This document shows positions 1-10,920 of a stretch of 64,000 nucleotides of DNA, one piece after another. Each line of letters begins with the position of its first letter. Positions within the stretch are counted from its first letter, which is position 1. The DNA is taken from NCBI RefSeq assembly GCF_027595985.1, contig NC_073311.1, positions 52,553,292-52,617,291 on the forward strand, in the 5' to 3' direction. This DNA comes from Sorex araneus. Taxonomy: Eukaryota > Chordata > Mammalia > Eulipotyphla > Soricidae. Under the pieces are notes generated by a model that worked only from the letters and a program-made list of their open reading frames with translations, was not told the DNA's origin and did no database searches. The position numbers were made by a program, and so were the translations under genes.

Positions 1-58
1 CCCTGTGCATCGCCAGGTGTGACCCAAAAAGCAAAAAAATAAAATAAAATAAAATAAA
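1..58 (+). repeat. 3' end of A-tailed tRNA-Ala SINE
   Basis: The window opens inside a SINE. The segment CCTGTGCATCGCCAGGTGTG, then ACCCAAAAAGC and an A-rich tail with AAAAT repeats, matches the 3' end of the A-tailed SINE seen complete at 22939-23111. Confidence 0.85.
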
Positions 59-234
59 ATCTAGATCTTACTACTTCTTCTGGGGAGGAGGTTATCTTGT
101 TTTGTATGTACACGGGTTACATTCTGTTCTGTAGAAATATTAATTTTTCACTTCATTTGCAAATCAACTATGCTATTAGGAAATGTATATACTGCCAAAT
201 TCTCTGGGAATAGAATCGTGGAGATTAATTTTTA

Positions 235-575
235 ATAAAATTTTATAGATTGAAATTCTGTGACCTACATGGTTTCTCATGCACATAATTCCAACACAAC
301 ACCTCTCACCAGTGTCCCCACTTTCCTTTCCCAGGACATCAATGCTTCTCCCTCTCAACAACCTCCTTTCCCACCACCAATAATAACTCAATTGTGTGGA
401 TCAGTTCTCCCATTGGCTTGCTACCTAGCTGTGTATCTTTAAGTCCCACATATAAGAGACATCAGTCTGTATTGATCCCTTTCCTTCCAACTAATTTCAC
501 TCAGCATGTTATCCATATTGTTACAACTTGCATGATTTTGTTCTTTCTTACAGCTACATAGTATTTGTGGTGGCT
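235..575 (-). repeat. L1 3' end, minus strand
   Basis: Read on the minus strand this resembles the end of L1 ORF2 and the start of its 3' UTR. The plus strand shows the antisense of the usual order: ACAGCTACATAGTATT, then TTTCACTCAGCATG, then a CA-rich section with CACCAGTGTCCCC. It is 5'-truncated and diverged. Confidence 0.65.
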
Positions 576-1150
576 AATGTTACATATAATTTTGACTGGG
601 TCCAAAGGCGATCAGATACTGGTATAAACGTTTTACTGGGTGTATGTGTCATGGTGTTTCTGGTTAAGACTAAGCTTCCAATCAGTAAAATGAGTAAGGA
701 AGATATTCTTCTCATTGCATCTTACAATTCTCTACCAATCCATTGAGGGTCCGAAAAAAGCAAAAGACAGAATTTACTCTTCCTTCTCTACAAGACAAAC
801 TTTAAGTTTCACATTGTCCACCTGACTTCAAACTTAGGAAGTGATTCAATATGCTAGCATTTTATCCTATTTCTCATGCTTGTAAACTCAGACTGAAAAT
901 TTGCCAGTGATTTCATGACTCCTTCCATAATATAGCGTAAGATTTCTCAATTCCATAAATACATGAAGCCATTAATTATCATAAACTTATATGTGCTATT
1001 ATAACCTATATCTGTTTGTATTCTATTTATTTTTGTTCCCAAGGGAAATCTAGCAGATATAAGTACGTATAGTTATATTTAAATTTTTTAACAAAATTTT
1101 TCCAAAATTACTATATAAAAAGTCATTATCATAAATAATGTATTTTGATA
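576..1150. other. AT-rich intergenic DNA
   Basis: No gene or clear repeat is visible. Short open frames here have no recognisable similarity. The first part may be a decayed continuation of the neighbouring L1. Confidence 0.4.
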
Positions 1151-1160
1151 ACTAATGACT

Positions 1161-1416
1161 ATGTGCTGGAGTGATAGCACAATGGCAGGGCATTTGCTTT
1201 GCACGCGGCCGACCCAGATTCGATTCCTCCGCCCCTCTTGGAGATCCCGGAAAGCTACTGAGAGTATCTCTCCCACACATGGCAGAGCCTGGCAAGCTAC
1301 CTGTGGTGTATTTGATATGCCAAAAACAGTAACAACAAGTCTCACAATGGATATGTTACTGGTGCCCGCTCGAGCAAATTGATGAGCAATGGGATAACAG
1401 TGATACAGTGACAGTG
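1161..1416 (+). repeat. SINE with RTE-type 3' end
   Basis: The tRNA-like head (GCTGGAGTGATAGCACAATG) leads into the middle section with AGCCTGGCAAGCTACC and ATATGCCAAAAACAGTAAC. The tail reads GTTACTGGTGCCCGCTCGAG and ends in short ACAGTGATACAGTG repeats instead of poly(A). The copy is bracketed by the 7-bp duplication AATGACT (1154-1160 and 1417-1423). Confidence 0.85.
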
Positions 1417-1480
1417 AATGACTGTATAATCTATTTATGATAAAAAGAAAAATACAGTGAGTCAGAAAAACTGGTTTTCA

Positions 1481-1655
1481 GGGCTGGAGAAGCAGTACAG
1501 TGGGAAGGGTGCTTACCTTGCCCACTGCTGGCCTGGGTTCAATCCCTGAATCCATGTGATCCCCTGAGCTCTGCCAGGAATGAGTCCTGAGCACAGAGGT
1601 AGGAATAAGGCCTGAGTACTGCTATGTGTGGCCCCAAAGCAAAAATAAATTAATT
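1481..1655 (+). repeat. Older A-tailed SINE
   Basis: GGGCTGGAGAAGCAGTACAG begins a diverged copy of the tRNA-derived SINE. It ends in TGGCCCCAAAGCAAAAATAA. Divergence from the consensus-like copies is clearly higher. Confidence 0.6.
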
Positions 1656-2070
1656 ATTAATAATCATAAATGCTTTTTAGTTGTATAATGAGGCTGGAGT
1701 AAACCACCATAGATTTGTTGGTTTACACACAAATTATTCTACAGTGCTGCTAAAGGCCACTAATCTAAAATCATCTTAAAATAATCCATCTTTCTCACTT
1801 TCTCACCTTAGTCATATACTGCTATATTATGATACAAAATAATTTTTATCAATCCACAGTATAAATTTATTTATATGTCACATACACAGTGTTGCATTTC
1901 ATATCCCATTAACAGCTTTATAATTGTTCTTGTATTCAGTACTATTGTAAGAGCAAGCATTATAGAGCAGAAATATTTTCATTAAATGAACATTAAGTTA
2001 GATCACTTGAAAAGCAATGTTAAAAGCATATTGTGTGCTGTTTAATAACACCTATGAGAATCCAGTAAAA

Positions 2071-2900
<830 letters not shown>

Positions 2901-3002
2901 AGAATCCAGTAAAAGAAATGTTGAAAAATATACGACCCATAAGGTCTTTTACTGGGTATCCCTCATTACAAAAATGTTTATGAATGTGGTTAAGGATTGT
3001 GC

Positions 3003-3375
3003 TTCTTCCAGAGAATTTTAGGTGCCACAGCAGTCTCGAGGTAACCTACCTGGTCTGCTCTATTGAAAACCGATAACTGATATAGACTGATGGAAAAGCA
3101 TATGAACATCTTATGTCCAACATCACAGTCAGTGTTATAAGGAGAATCTAGCCTGGAATTGGAGACGAAACAATTGCTAAAGAGGAATAAAGTAGTGATC
3201 AAAAGTATGGTTCCTTTATGGTTCTCTGTGCTGGAGTTTCTGATACGCACAGAGGTTTGCTGATGAGACGTTTCCACTCTTGACCCATCAATGCCACTGA
3301 TCTAACCAGTGAATCATTTCCAGTTATCTGAGATGGATTCTGTTGCTGTCACCAGAAGGAAGACCTTTACTCTAA
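3003..3375 (-). pseudogene. TAS2R pseudogene remnant, central part deleted
   Basis: Both ends of a bitter taste receptor gene remain. Reading the minus strand from about 3370, the start of TM1 is recognisable (K-V-F-L-L-V-T, then E-S-I) and decayed intracellular loop 1 follows (CTGGTTAGATCAGTGGCATT ahead of a GGGTCAAGAGTGG segment). At about 3280 the sequence jumps to the start of TM6 (S-S-T-E-N-H-K-G, family form S-S-T-E-A-H-R-R) and runs on through a broken TM7 into the C-terminal tail (R-L-L-W-H-L-K-F-S-G-R-S). TM2 to TM5, about 540 bp, are missing, and stop codons and small indels occur in what is left. The 3' flank resembles the flanks of the copies at 6474, 12750 and 27030, so this is an old member of the same duplicated series. 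The assignment rests on pattern comparison with those copies. Confidence 0.75.
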
Positions 3376-3379
3376 GAGA

Positions 3380-4042
3380 AATTTCTATCACACTGTCTAA
3401 TGTGGAAATAGAGCTCTGGGGCTTATTGCTAAATAAGTAGTTGAAGTCATACATTTAAAACTAAAGAATGTCTGATTTCTAAGTGGATTCACCTTGCCTT
3501 ACTTTTTTTTTTTTATTAGGTAAATTACCCACAGTTTTAAGAAAGTGAAACCAATATCAACAGGATTAAAAGCCACAGAATTTCAGTTAATTTTTTTTAA
3601 AAAAGAATGTACTATATATAGATTATGCTAATTATATTGTAAAATTTTTAAATATAAATCATCAAATAATACATAAGTGATGAAAATGGGATGATGGTGA
3701 TAACAATGATGATGATGATTGAGGATGTTGGTAGTGACCGCAGCTAAAATAAGAGAACTCTCCTGGTAGATTGACTTTATGCATTTTCTAATAGGCATAT
3801 GCGTTGTCATAGAACACTACCCACCTTCTCCTTTCTTACGTCTTTCTCAGTCTCACGAAAGACCACTTTTGACTATTACTTCATCAAGAGGAACTTAACA
3901 CCAGCCTATTTCTGATAACTTCCTTACTACTTCTTTTTTGCTTTTATCCGAAACATATCCCAGAATTAACAGCATCATACTTCAGTTGCCTTTTCATTTT
4001 AATAAGTACGTGTGACCCATATTATCATATGGATTATAATAG
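3380..4042. other. AT-rich intergenic DNA
   Basis: No gene is visible. It contains short poly(T) and a GAT-rich patch near 3690-3720 that gives a spurious His-rich minus-strand frame. Confidence 0.4.
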
Positions 4043-4059
4043 TGATAGCAATTTCTTTA

Positions 4060-5276
4060 TTTTTGTTTGTATTAGTGAAACACCATGTGGTACAGTTGTA
4101 GACTTACAAACTTCCGTGCTTGCATTTCAGTTATACAATGATCGAGTACCCATCCCTCCACCAGTGCCCGTTCTCCACCACCAATGATCCCCGTATCCCT
4201 TCCACCATTCCCAGCCCATCCACCCCTCCACCCCCACCTCTGTGGCAGGGCATTCCCTTTTGCTTTCTCTCTCCTTTGGGGTGTTGTAGTTTGCAATAGA
4301 GGTATTATTGAGTGGCCATCGTGTTCGGTCTATAGTCTACTTTCAGCCCGCATTCCCCATTTTGAGCAGATCCCCCAGACCCCCTTTACTTGGTGTTCCC
4401 TTCTCTATTTGGGCTGACCCAGCATGTGTAGCCGGCTTCCAAGCCATGGAACAGACCTCTTGGTACTCATCTAGACTACTCTTGAGTGTTTATCTCCCAT
4501 TCTGTTACTTTATATTCCACAGACGAGTGCGGTCTTTCTATATCTGTCCCTCTTTTTCTGACTCATTTCACTTAGCATGATACTTTCCATGTTGATCCAC
4601 TTGCATGCAAATTTCATGACTTCATCTTTTCTAACCGCTACATAGTGTTCCATTGTGTAGATGTACCAAAGTTTTTTTAACCAGTCATCTGTTCTCAGGC
4701 ACTCGGATTTTTTCCAGATTCTGGCTATTGTAAACAGTGCAGCAATGAACGTACAAATGCAGATGTCATTTCGGCTATACTTTTTTTGCCTCTCTGGGAT
4801 ATATTCCCAGAAGTAGTATTGCTGGGTCAAATCGGAGCTCAATTTCTAATTTTTTGAGAAACATTCATACTGCTTTCCAAAAAGGCTGAACCAGTCGGCA
4901 TTCCCACCAGCAGTGAAGGAGAATCCTTTTCTCTCCACATCCACGCCAACACCAGTTGCTTTTGTTTTGTATGTGTGCCAGTCTCTGTGGTGTAAGGTGA
5001 TATCTTATAGTTGGTTTGATCTGCATCTCCCTGATGATTAACAATGAAGAGCATTTATTCATTTGCCTTTTGGCCAATCATATTTCTTCCTTGAGAAAGT
5101 TTCTGTTCATTTCATCGCCCCATTTTCTGATGGGGTTGGATGTTTTCTTCTTGTAGAGTTCAACCAATGCCTATTATATCCTTGATATCAACCCCATATC
5201 AGATGGATATTGGGTGAATATCCTTTCCCTAAATCTAAAGACAATTCTATAGATTGTCTTTGTATTTTGGTAACAA
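4060..5276 (-). mobile_element. 5'-truncated L1 (LINE-1) with target site duplication
   Basis: On the minus strand this is the C-terminal part of L1 ORF2 plus the 3' UTR. The minus-strand translation around 4510-4842 contains the typical L1 end (D-L-T-Q-Q-Y, Y-I-P-E, then T-M-E-H-Y-V-A-V-R-K-D-E-V-M-K-F). Frameshifts break the reading frame. The insertion is bracketed by a perfect 17-bp duplication, TGATAGCAATTTCTTTA, at 4043-4059 and 5277-5293, which fixes its ends. It lies just 3' of the TAS2R duplication unit around 6474 and is absent from the matching flanks at 11340 and 26110, so it inserted after those duplications. Confidence 0.9.
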
Positions 5277-5778
5277 TGATAGCAATTTCTTTAATGCTTT
5301 CACAGGATAATTTGCAAATGAATACCTCAACCTGTTCATTTGCATTTTCAGCTATTGCTACTAAATGTTTATTTTAAAATGAAGTTAATGTAGCACTACA
5401 TGCACACAAACATCTAAGTATTCTACAAATATAAACTCTATAGATCTATGTTTATTTGCATTGTACATGCAAATATTCCATTGTGTTGACAGCATAACTG
5501 ATTTCATTTTTATCACTGATGTTCATTTCTATGACATTTCAATTTTGACTATAAAGAATAATGATTATATAAATAATTTCACATATATATTCTGGTACCC
5601 ATTGACCAAAAAGATTCAGTTATATTGAATAAGGGGAGTACAGTTAAGGATCTTGGATAAATTACCTTATGTCGACCACATAATGCCATGCTGCTGCCAA
5701 AAGTTATTTTACCACTATCTAATCTGATACATTCTGTGAAAACTATTACTACTGCCTATCCTTTCCAAAAATTAGTAA

Positions 5779-6027
5779 CACAGTAGCACTGTCATCTCGT
5801 TGTTCATTGATTTGCTCCAGTAGGCACCAGTAACATCTCCATTGTGAGACTTGTTGTTACTGTTTTTGGCATATCCAGTACACCATTGGTAGCTTGCCAG
5901 GCTCTGCTATGTGGGCAGGATACTCTCAGTAGTTTGCCAAGCTCTCTGAGAGGGATGGAGGAATTGCCCAGGCTGGCCGCGTGCAAGGCAAATGCCCTAT
6001 CCACTGTGCTATGGCTCCAGTCCTACA
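5779..6027 (-). repeat. SINE with RTE-type 3' end, 12-bp duplication
   Basis: Antisense copy starting with CAGTAGCACTGTCATC and ending in GCTATGGCTCCAGTCC. A perfect 12-bp duplication AAAAATTAGTAA brackets it (5767-5778 and 6028-6039), which points to a fairly recent insertion. Confidence 0.88.
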
Positions 6028-6473
6028 AAAAATTAGTAATATCAGTAAACATATGTGTACTTTTTACTAATATAAAGTATTAGTAAATGCAACTTACACT
6101 TAATGTTTGATAACAGTGTTACTGTTTTTATACAGAGATTACGATTAGCTCAAGAAATGACTACAATGTTATGCATATGTTTCAGTTTATTACTATACCG
6201 TTATAAAACTTGCAACATTTCTATCTCTTAAATAGTCTGATTACCTCAGGAATTAATATATCAGAAATATAAACGTATACTTCCATTACTCAAATGACTA
6301 ATTTAGAAAAAAATTACTAATTAAAGGCATATTGTAAGGGAAATCTCAGTGCTGTTTAGTAATTCAGAAGAAACCCCAATGAAACAAATTTTGAAATTGA
6401 AATTAACTTACAAAATCTTCCATTATAGTATTTCCCAATAGAATACAGACCATTCATTCAAAATCTGTGGAAA

Positions 6474-7399
6474 TTAAGGTCTTGTTTTTCTTCCAGATAA
6501 TTTAAGATGCCCAAGTACTTTCAGGGCGCTTTGTCTTAACTTTCTGTTTCCCAAAATTATGATAAACGAGTGGACTGGAGGAAAGGTCATTGAGAACATA
6601 ATGATGATGATCATGGCCCGATGCCTCTGTACCTCAAGGAAAATCCAGTTGGCAGTTAGACAGACAATAAAGGAAATGATGAAGAGTAAAAGGAAGGCTG
6701 TCACTGATGTCATGGCTCTTCTCTGAGCTTCTGTGTAGGAGTCCTTAGGGTTCAGGGCTTTCAGTTGCAAATTCTTGGTGTGTCTCACCAAGGACAAGAA
6801 TAAAAGAACCAAAGAAGTTAAGGACAGGAGAAAGGGAATAACATAGGTTAAACTAACAATAAGGCTATGTGGTTGAAAAGTTTTACTTCTGTCATTCAAA
6901 GCCGTGTTTCTTTCATAGACTAGATAAGTACCCTTCCAAAGCTCAATAATATTATCCTGTACCAACAGGTTGGTAAACAGTAAGAAGAAAGAGCCCAGGA
7001 AAAGCACGAGAACCACGCCGTTCACTCTCCACTTCAGCCAGATGAAAAGGGAGTTGGAGAAATTGGCTATTTTAAGAAAGTAGAAAATACTTAAACACGT
7101 CGCAAACCAGGTGGCAAGATGATGATTTAGAGTCCAAAGGACACTAAACCCCATTGCTAGTTCTCCCGTGGCAAACAGATGTGGAGAGAGTACTGATATA
7201 AAAAAAAAATCTGGTAGTGTGGCCCATAGTTGAACAATTCTGGTCATCGCCAAGCAAATCAGGAGAAAGTCAACTGATAGAACTTCCCATTCTTGATCCA
7301 TTTCATGCAGTTGACCAGCACAATGAATCCATTTCCTAGAGTTCCTAAAATAAATTCTCCTATTGTCAGTACCAAAAAAACTTTTACTGTTGTTGACAT
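6474..7399 (-). pseudogene. TAS2R pseudogene, one-base deletion
   Basis: This is a bitter taste receptor gene (seven-transmembrane G-protein-coupled receptor of taste cells) broken by one small change. The family start ATG is at 7399 and reads through TM1 (G-E-F-I-L-G-T-L-G-N-G-F-I) to the first intracellular loop. Near 7280 one base is missing relative to the related gene at 12750 (AAGTTCTATCAG where a K-I/F-S-S-V reading needs one more base), and the original frame then meets TGA. The shifted frame stays open for over 250 codons to TAA at 6474 and keeps the family landmarks: F-Y-F-L-K-I-A-N-F-S, L-V-R-H-T-K-N-L-Q-L, T-E-A-Q-R-R-A-M and H-S-F-I-I-I-L-G-N-R-K-L-R-Q. The usual glycosylation sequon in extracellular loop 2 is absent (N-D-R). 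An ATG at 7301 opens the long frame but lacks TM1. Loss looks recent; a sequencing error is the alternative. Confidence 0.85.
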
Positions 7400-7576
7400 T
7401 TTCATAAAAATGTTTCCAATATTACACGTCACTGACAGCTTGTATTTAGTCAGCCGTGGGTTGCCAACTGATGCTTTCAGTCAATGTTATCTTCAAAATT
7501 GCCGAAAGTATAACCAAACTTCATCAAGGTGATATAGTTTCAGAAACCTTCATTAAAAACATAGTTCATTCTCACT

Positions 7577-7782
7577 TTGTATGGGGGAAACATGAGCACA
7601 AAAATGTATAAATCTGTAACTGTACCCTCACGTTGATTCACTAATTAAAAATAAATAAATTATTTTTTAAAAAAGTGGTGATCAACTGTTCACCTGATGA
7701 AGCTGGAATCTTGGCCACATAAATCTGCAGGTAGATGGTTTTATAAGCAGGAACGCTCAGTGATCTCCTCAAAAAAAAAAAA
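7577..7782 (+). mobile_element. L1 3' end with apparent 3' transduction
   Basis: The insertion is bracketed by a perfect 16-bp duplication ATAGTTCATTCTCACT (7561-7576 and 7783-7798). The first 90 bases are an L1 3' end with a first A-rich tail (AATTAAAAATAAATAAATTA). About 97 bases of other sequence follow (7674-7770) and then a second pure A tail. This is the structure of an L1 that carried downstream sequence along when it moved. Confidence 0.75.
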
Positions 7783-8000
7783 ATAGTTCATTCTCACTGA
7801 ACTGTAATTCCAGCATGAAACCAAATTGTTCTATTAAGAGATACAAAGCATCTATATCATTTTTATTATTAACATCAACTCTTTTAATTTCCAGAATAAA
7901 TTCCAATAACGTTCACTTACCCTTCTCAACATCCTTACTCTACCAATTGCAACTTTCTGCTGTTGCTAATCACTAAAAGGATAAGATCAAATATGTCAAT

Positions 8001-8008
8001 ATGTAAAT
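8001..8008 (-). promoter_or_regulatory. Degenerate octamer upstream of TAS2R pseudogene
   Basis: The plus strand reads ATGTAAAT where the intact genes have ATGCAAAT. It sits about 600 bp upstream of the pseudogene ATG at 7399; about 222 bp of that distance is the L1 insertion plus its duplication, so the original spacing was about 380 bp. Confidence 0.45.
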
Positions 8009-8409
8009 GTAAGAAAAATGTTTTGTGTGCTTCATGTCCTTAGCCAAACATAATGCAAATATTTTATATTTTGAATAGATATCTTGATAAGAGAGTTAAC
8101 ATAATTCATTTTTTCTCATCAAAAATGTCCTTCTACCTCTCGAGCAACTTTGTTGACTAAGTATGATTATAAAAAAGTTTTGAAAAATTTATAATTTAAA
8201 TATAATAAAATGTTTACCAAAATTCACATCCAACTCTTAGAATAAATAACTGCAGCTTCAACATAATAATACAAAACTTGCAATATAAATTAAGAGCAAA
8301 ACATGAAATATATATGGGGCAGCTAAAAAAGGTTCCATAGTGAGGAACCAATTATGATTATGAAAATAGGAACATTAAATGCGAATTGGATTTTTTTGCA
8401 GTTTTTGAA

Positions 8410-8655
8410 GGAATGGACTGAAGAGATAGCACATCAGGTAGGGCATTGTACATGGTCAACCCGGTTTCAATTCCTCCATCCCTCTCGGAGAGCCCGACAA
8501 GCTACCGAGAGTATCCCGCCTGCATGGCAGAGCCTGGCAAGCTACCCGTGATGTACTCGATATGCCAAAAATAGTAACAAGTCTCACGGTGGAGATGTTA
8601 CTGATGCCCACTCAAGCAGATTAACAAGGAGAAGACAGTGCTACAGTGAAGGAAT
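8410..8655 (+). repeat. SINE with RTE-type 3' end
   Basis: A head with GGACTGAAGAGATAGCACAT, the middle section with TACTCGATATGCCAAAAATA, and a tail with GTTACTGATGCCCACTCAAG ending in GACAGTGCTACAGTG. No A tail is present. Confidence 0.85.
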
Positions 8656-8681
8656 AGAAAAAGAACTTGATACAAACTTAA

Positions 8682-9234
8682 TGTTAGGGTCCGACATCAG
8701 AAAGATCACACAAATCAATGAGCTAATGAGCTCTGCAGTATAAAATTTTATTTGGCACAAGTCAAACAAGTGTTGAGGTCAGAAAGCTGAAAAAGTTGAG
8801 AAGGCTGAGACGTCTGACCAGTCAGGGCCGTCTCCTCTAGTAGAGCAACCCCTCCCCTTGTTTCCGGGGTCCTTTTATACCCTAAAAATGCAAGGGGCTT
8901 TCCTAAGCATCTTGTGCCACTCCCTAGTGACCTTTTCCTTGATTGGTTCAGTCCTTATCTCTACCGACTTCATGCAGGGTAATTCTGCTTTTTTCGGCTG
9001 GTGCCCATAAATGGATGGGAGTAGTTCTGCCTTGGTGCTAAGCCAGGACATTAGGATGAGCCTCTGGACGCTGCCCTGCAAGCAGGAGGCAGAACCAAGG
9101 ACCCACGTTCACATTAAGTGGGTAAGCTACACCTTGTGAGTCCGATGACCTGGAGAAATACAGCCTGCTCTCAGACACCGCCTAGCCATACATTATCTTG
9201 GCAGTACAAGGCAGCAGTTTCCCCCGCTCTTACA
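8682..9234 (-). mobile_element. Endogenous retrovirus LTR (probable solo)
   Basis: Read on the minus strand the segment begins TGTAAGAGCGGGGG and ends CCCTAACA, a TG...CA frame as LTRs have. A TATA box (TATAAAAGG, minus strand, about 8873-8881) is followed some 130 bases later by a polyadenylation signal (AATAAA, about 8746-8751), giving a plausible U3-R-U5 order. No gag, pol or env reading frame lies next to it. No convincing target site duplication was found, so the ends are approximate. Confidence 0.65.
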
Positions 9235-9900
9235 CATCCTTAATCTGGATTGACCTTCAAGTATCAGTCTGAGTCTTCTCTTTGCCCTATGTGTAACCAA
9301 CCACAAGAATGTGGGGGACATAATCTACAGAGCCTACGTGTCCAGCTCCATATCTTTCTCTGACGTTTTGATCATTGCCATGTAGCTTTGACAGCAGAGC
9401 TTTGACAAGACAATGTATACCCTGATGTTCTTCTGACGAATGCGTATCCTATAACTGTTTGTACTCTCGCTAGTGAGTCTTTCTCTGTGATGAAGTCATT
9501 AGGATGTAACTGATAAAAAAAAAAAAAAAAAGAATGAAAGGAGGCCTCTGGCAGTCGGTCCTCACTCGAGCCAGATCGACGCTTTGGCCCTCCTTGCTGT
9601 CTACATTCCTCTTGCATGTCTTGTCTCTGCGCCTCCGACCGAAAGAATATTCATGCAACAGTTCTGCCTTTTCCGCTGATTCCCATAAATTGGGGTTATC
9701 CAGTTCAATAGGGAGTTACTGGCAAAAGCTTTGTTTCTCCGAAATGGTTCTGTTGATGGTGGTAAGCAAGGCTAAGTATTGTAGGAGGGGAATAGCCCTT
9801 CACACTTGTATTGAAATCCTCAAAGTGAGATAAACTCTCTACAGTATGAATTAATTTAAAACATCATCTTCTATTTTACAATAACACGCTATCAGGATTG
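9235..9900. other. Unassigned sequence with possible LTR fragments
   Basis: The part near 9660-9690 (TTCTGCCTTTTCCGCTGATT, then CCCATAAAT) resembles 8984-9015 inside the LTR, suggesting a second, diverged LTR piece. A 17-base A run occurs near 9513. The minus-strand frames here are short and not recognised. Confidence 0.4.
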
Positions 9901-10059
9901 AAAAGTTTCTTAGACCACCCAACTTCCAGGGCTCAAATTCCTCTTTTTTTCTGATTTCTGGGCTGTCAAGAAGCTGTAGCTCCCAGCCTTCCTTCCAGAT
10001 ATCTGTCTGCCATATCATATCTGTAAACTCTGAAAAATATCCCGTGTTCTGTCTTCCTT

Positions 10060-10835
10060 TTTCTCAGCCTACACTTCAGCTGCCAAAGAGAGAAAGTCCT
10101 GTCTCAACCTCTTACTTCTCCAAATCCAGATGAATGAGAGGCTTAAAAAAAAAATTAAGAATATATTGCAAAGTAAGACAACCAGTCTCTTAGCAGCCTA
10201 TAAAAATTCCAAATTGAAATGGTTATTTCAGGGAAGTAAATGACAAATCATTAAGAGAAAGGAGATCACAGTTTGTATGGCTGTGATGTGGACTTGGTGT
10301 TAGGATCTTGGCATCTTTGCTACTGAGCTACATCTTCTTAGGACGTTTTCACAGGGAATTATCAGCATCACAAGAAATAACAGGTTAGGGGGCCAGAGTG
10401 ATAGTACAGCAGATTGGGCTTTTAACTTGCACACGGCTGGCTGGGGTTCAATCCCCAGCATCCCATATGGTCCCTCAAGCACCACCAGAAGTTATTCCTG
10501 AGCGTAGAACCAGGAGCAACCCCTGAGTATTGCTGGTATAAACCCCCCCAAAAAAATGAGAAAAGAAATATCAAGCTCTTCTAGCCCGTGCTCTCCCTTG
10601 GACACACACACAATCTTGCTTGCTCGTCTCGGTTTCTTTGCTTGTTTATTTCTACTCTGGAGAAGCCCCTATTGTCTCTTGAACATCTGATTCTCCCCTC
10701 ACTTTATTCTAATTAAGTTTCAATAACAGTTATCTTGCTTCACCCAAAGGGGCGGGGAAGAAATATCAGGGACATGGTAAAAAAATTGCCATTAACTCGA
10801 AGATGTACAGTACAATTTGAAACTGTACAAATTGT
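10060..10835 (-). pseudogene. TAS2R46-type pseudogene, 5' half lost
   Basis: Stretches match the intact genes at 20858 and 28411 in order: CTCAACCTCTTACTTCTCCA (TM7 and C-terminus region, about 10100), GGAAGTAAATGACAAATC (TM6, about 10235), TGATGTGGACTTGGTGTTAG (intracellular loop 3, about 10282), CATCTTCTTAGGACGTTTTC (the H-L-K-K segment, about 10330), and then CAGGGACATGGTAAAAAAAT (TM5, about 10760). The coding sequence is split by a SINE (10388-10556) and by a further 180-bp segment, with stop codons and indels throughout. Homology stops at about 10835, where another SINE begins, and nothing matching TM1 to TM4 follows. It belongs to the receptor group that includes human TAS2R46, TAS2R31, TAS2R30, TAS2R43, TAS2R20 and TAS2R50. 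Confidence 0.75.
10388..10556 (+). repeat. A-tailed SINE inside a TAS2R pseudogene
   Basis: Complete SINE with GGCCAGAGTGATAGTACAGC at the head and a C- and A-rich end (AACCCCCCCAAAAAAAT). It interrupts the TAS2R46-type pseudogene, next to the motif AAGAAATA on both sides. Confidence 0.85.
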
Positions 10836-10840
10836 ACAAA

Positions 10841-10920
10841 TTTTTCTGTAATTCCTGAGTGCAGAGCCAGGAGTAACCCCTGTGCATTGCCGGGTGTGAC
10901 CAAAAAAAAAAAAAAACCAA
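10841..10920 (+). repeat. 5'-truncated A-tailed SINE
   Basis: GTAATTCCTGAGTGCAGAGC through GTGTGACC and a 14-base A tail: the 3' half of the A-tailed SINE. Confidence 0.85.

Larger units (their letters stand above)
5320..8170 (-). repeat. TAS2R duplication unit B
   Basis: This segment holds the pseudogene at 6474-7399 plus about 1.1 kb of 3' flank and 0.7 kb of 5' flank. Both flanks align by eye to 11340-14135, and the 3' flank also to 26110-27030. Landmarks are CTGTTCATTTGCATTTTCAG at the left edge, ATTGTGTTGACAG near 5480, and AACATAATTCATTTT near 8100. Insertions specific to this copy are the SINE at 5779 and the L1 fragment at 7577. Confidence 0.75.

Noticed and set aside
4605-4612. Further octamers (4605, 59351) as TAS2R regulatory sites
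   Set aside because: They lie at the same position inside L1 copies and are part of the L1 sequence.
4510-4842. A 110-codon minus-strand frame
   Set aside because: It is the C-terminal piece of L1 ORF2 inside the L1 at 4060-5276.
7293-7532. Plus-strand frames opposite the TAS2R genes (also at 13489, 21666, 40603)
   Set aside because: They are antisense shadows of receptor TM1 coding sequence.
9372-9617. Minus-strand frame next to the LTR as possible retroviral protein
   Set aside because: It runs through a poly(A) stretch and shows no gag, pol or env motif.
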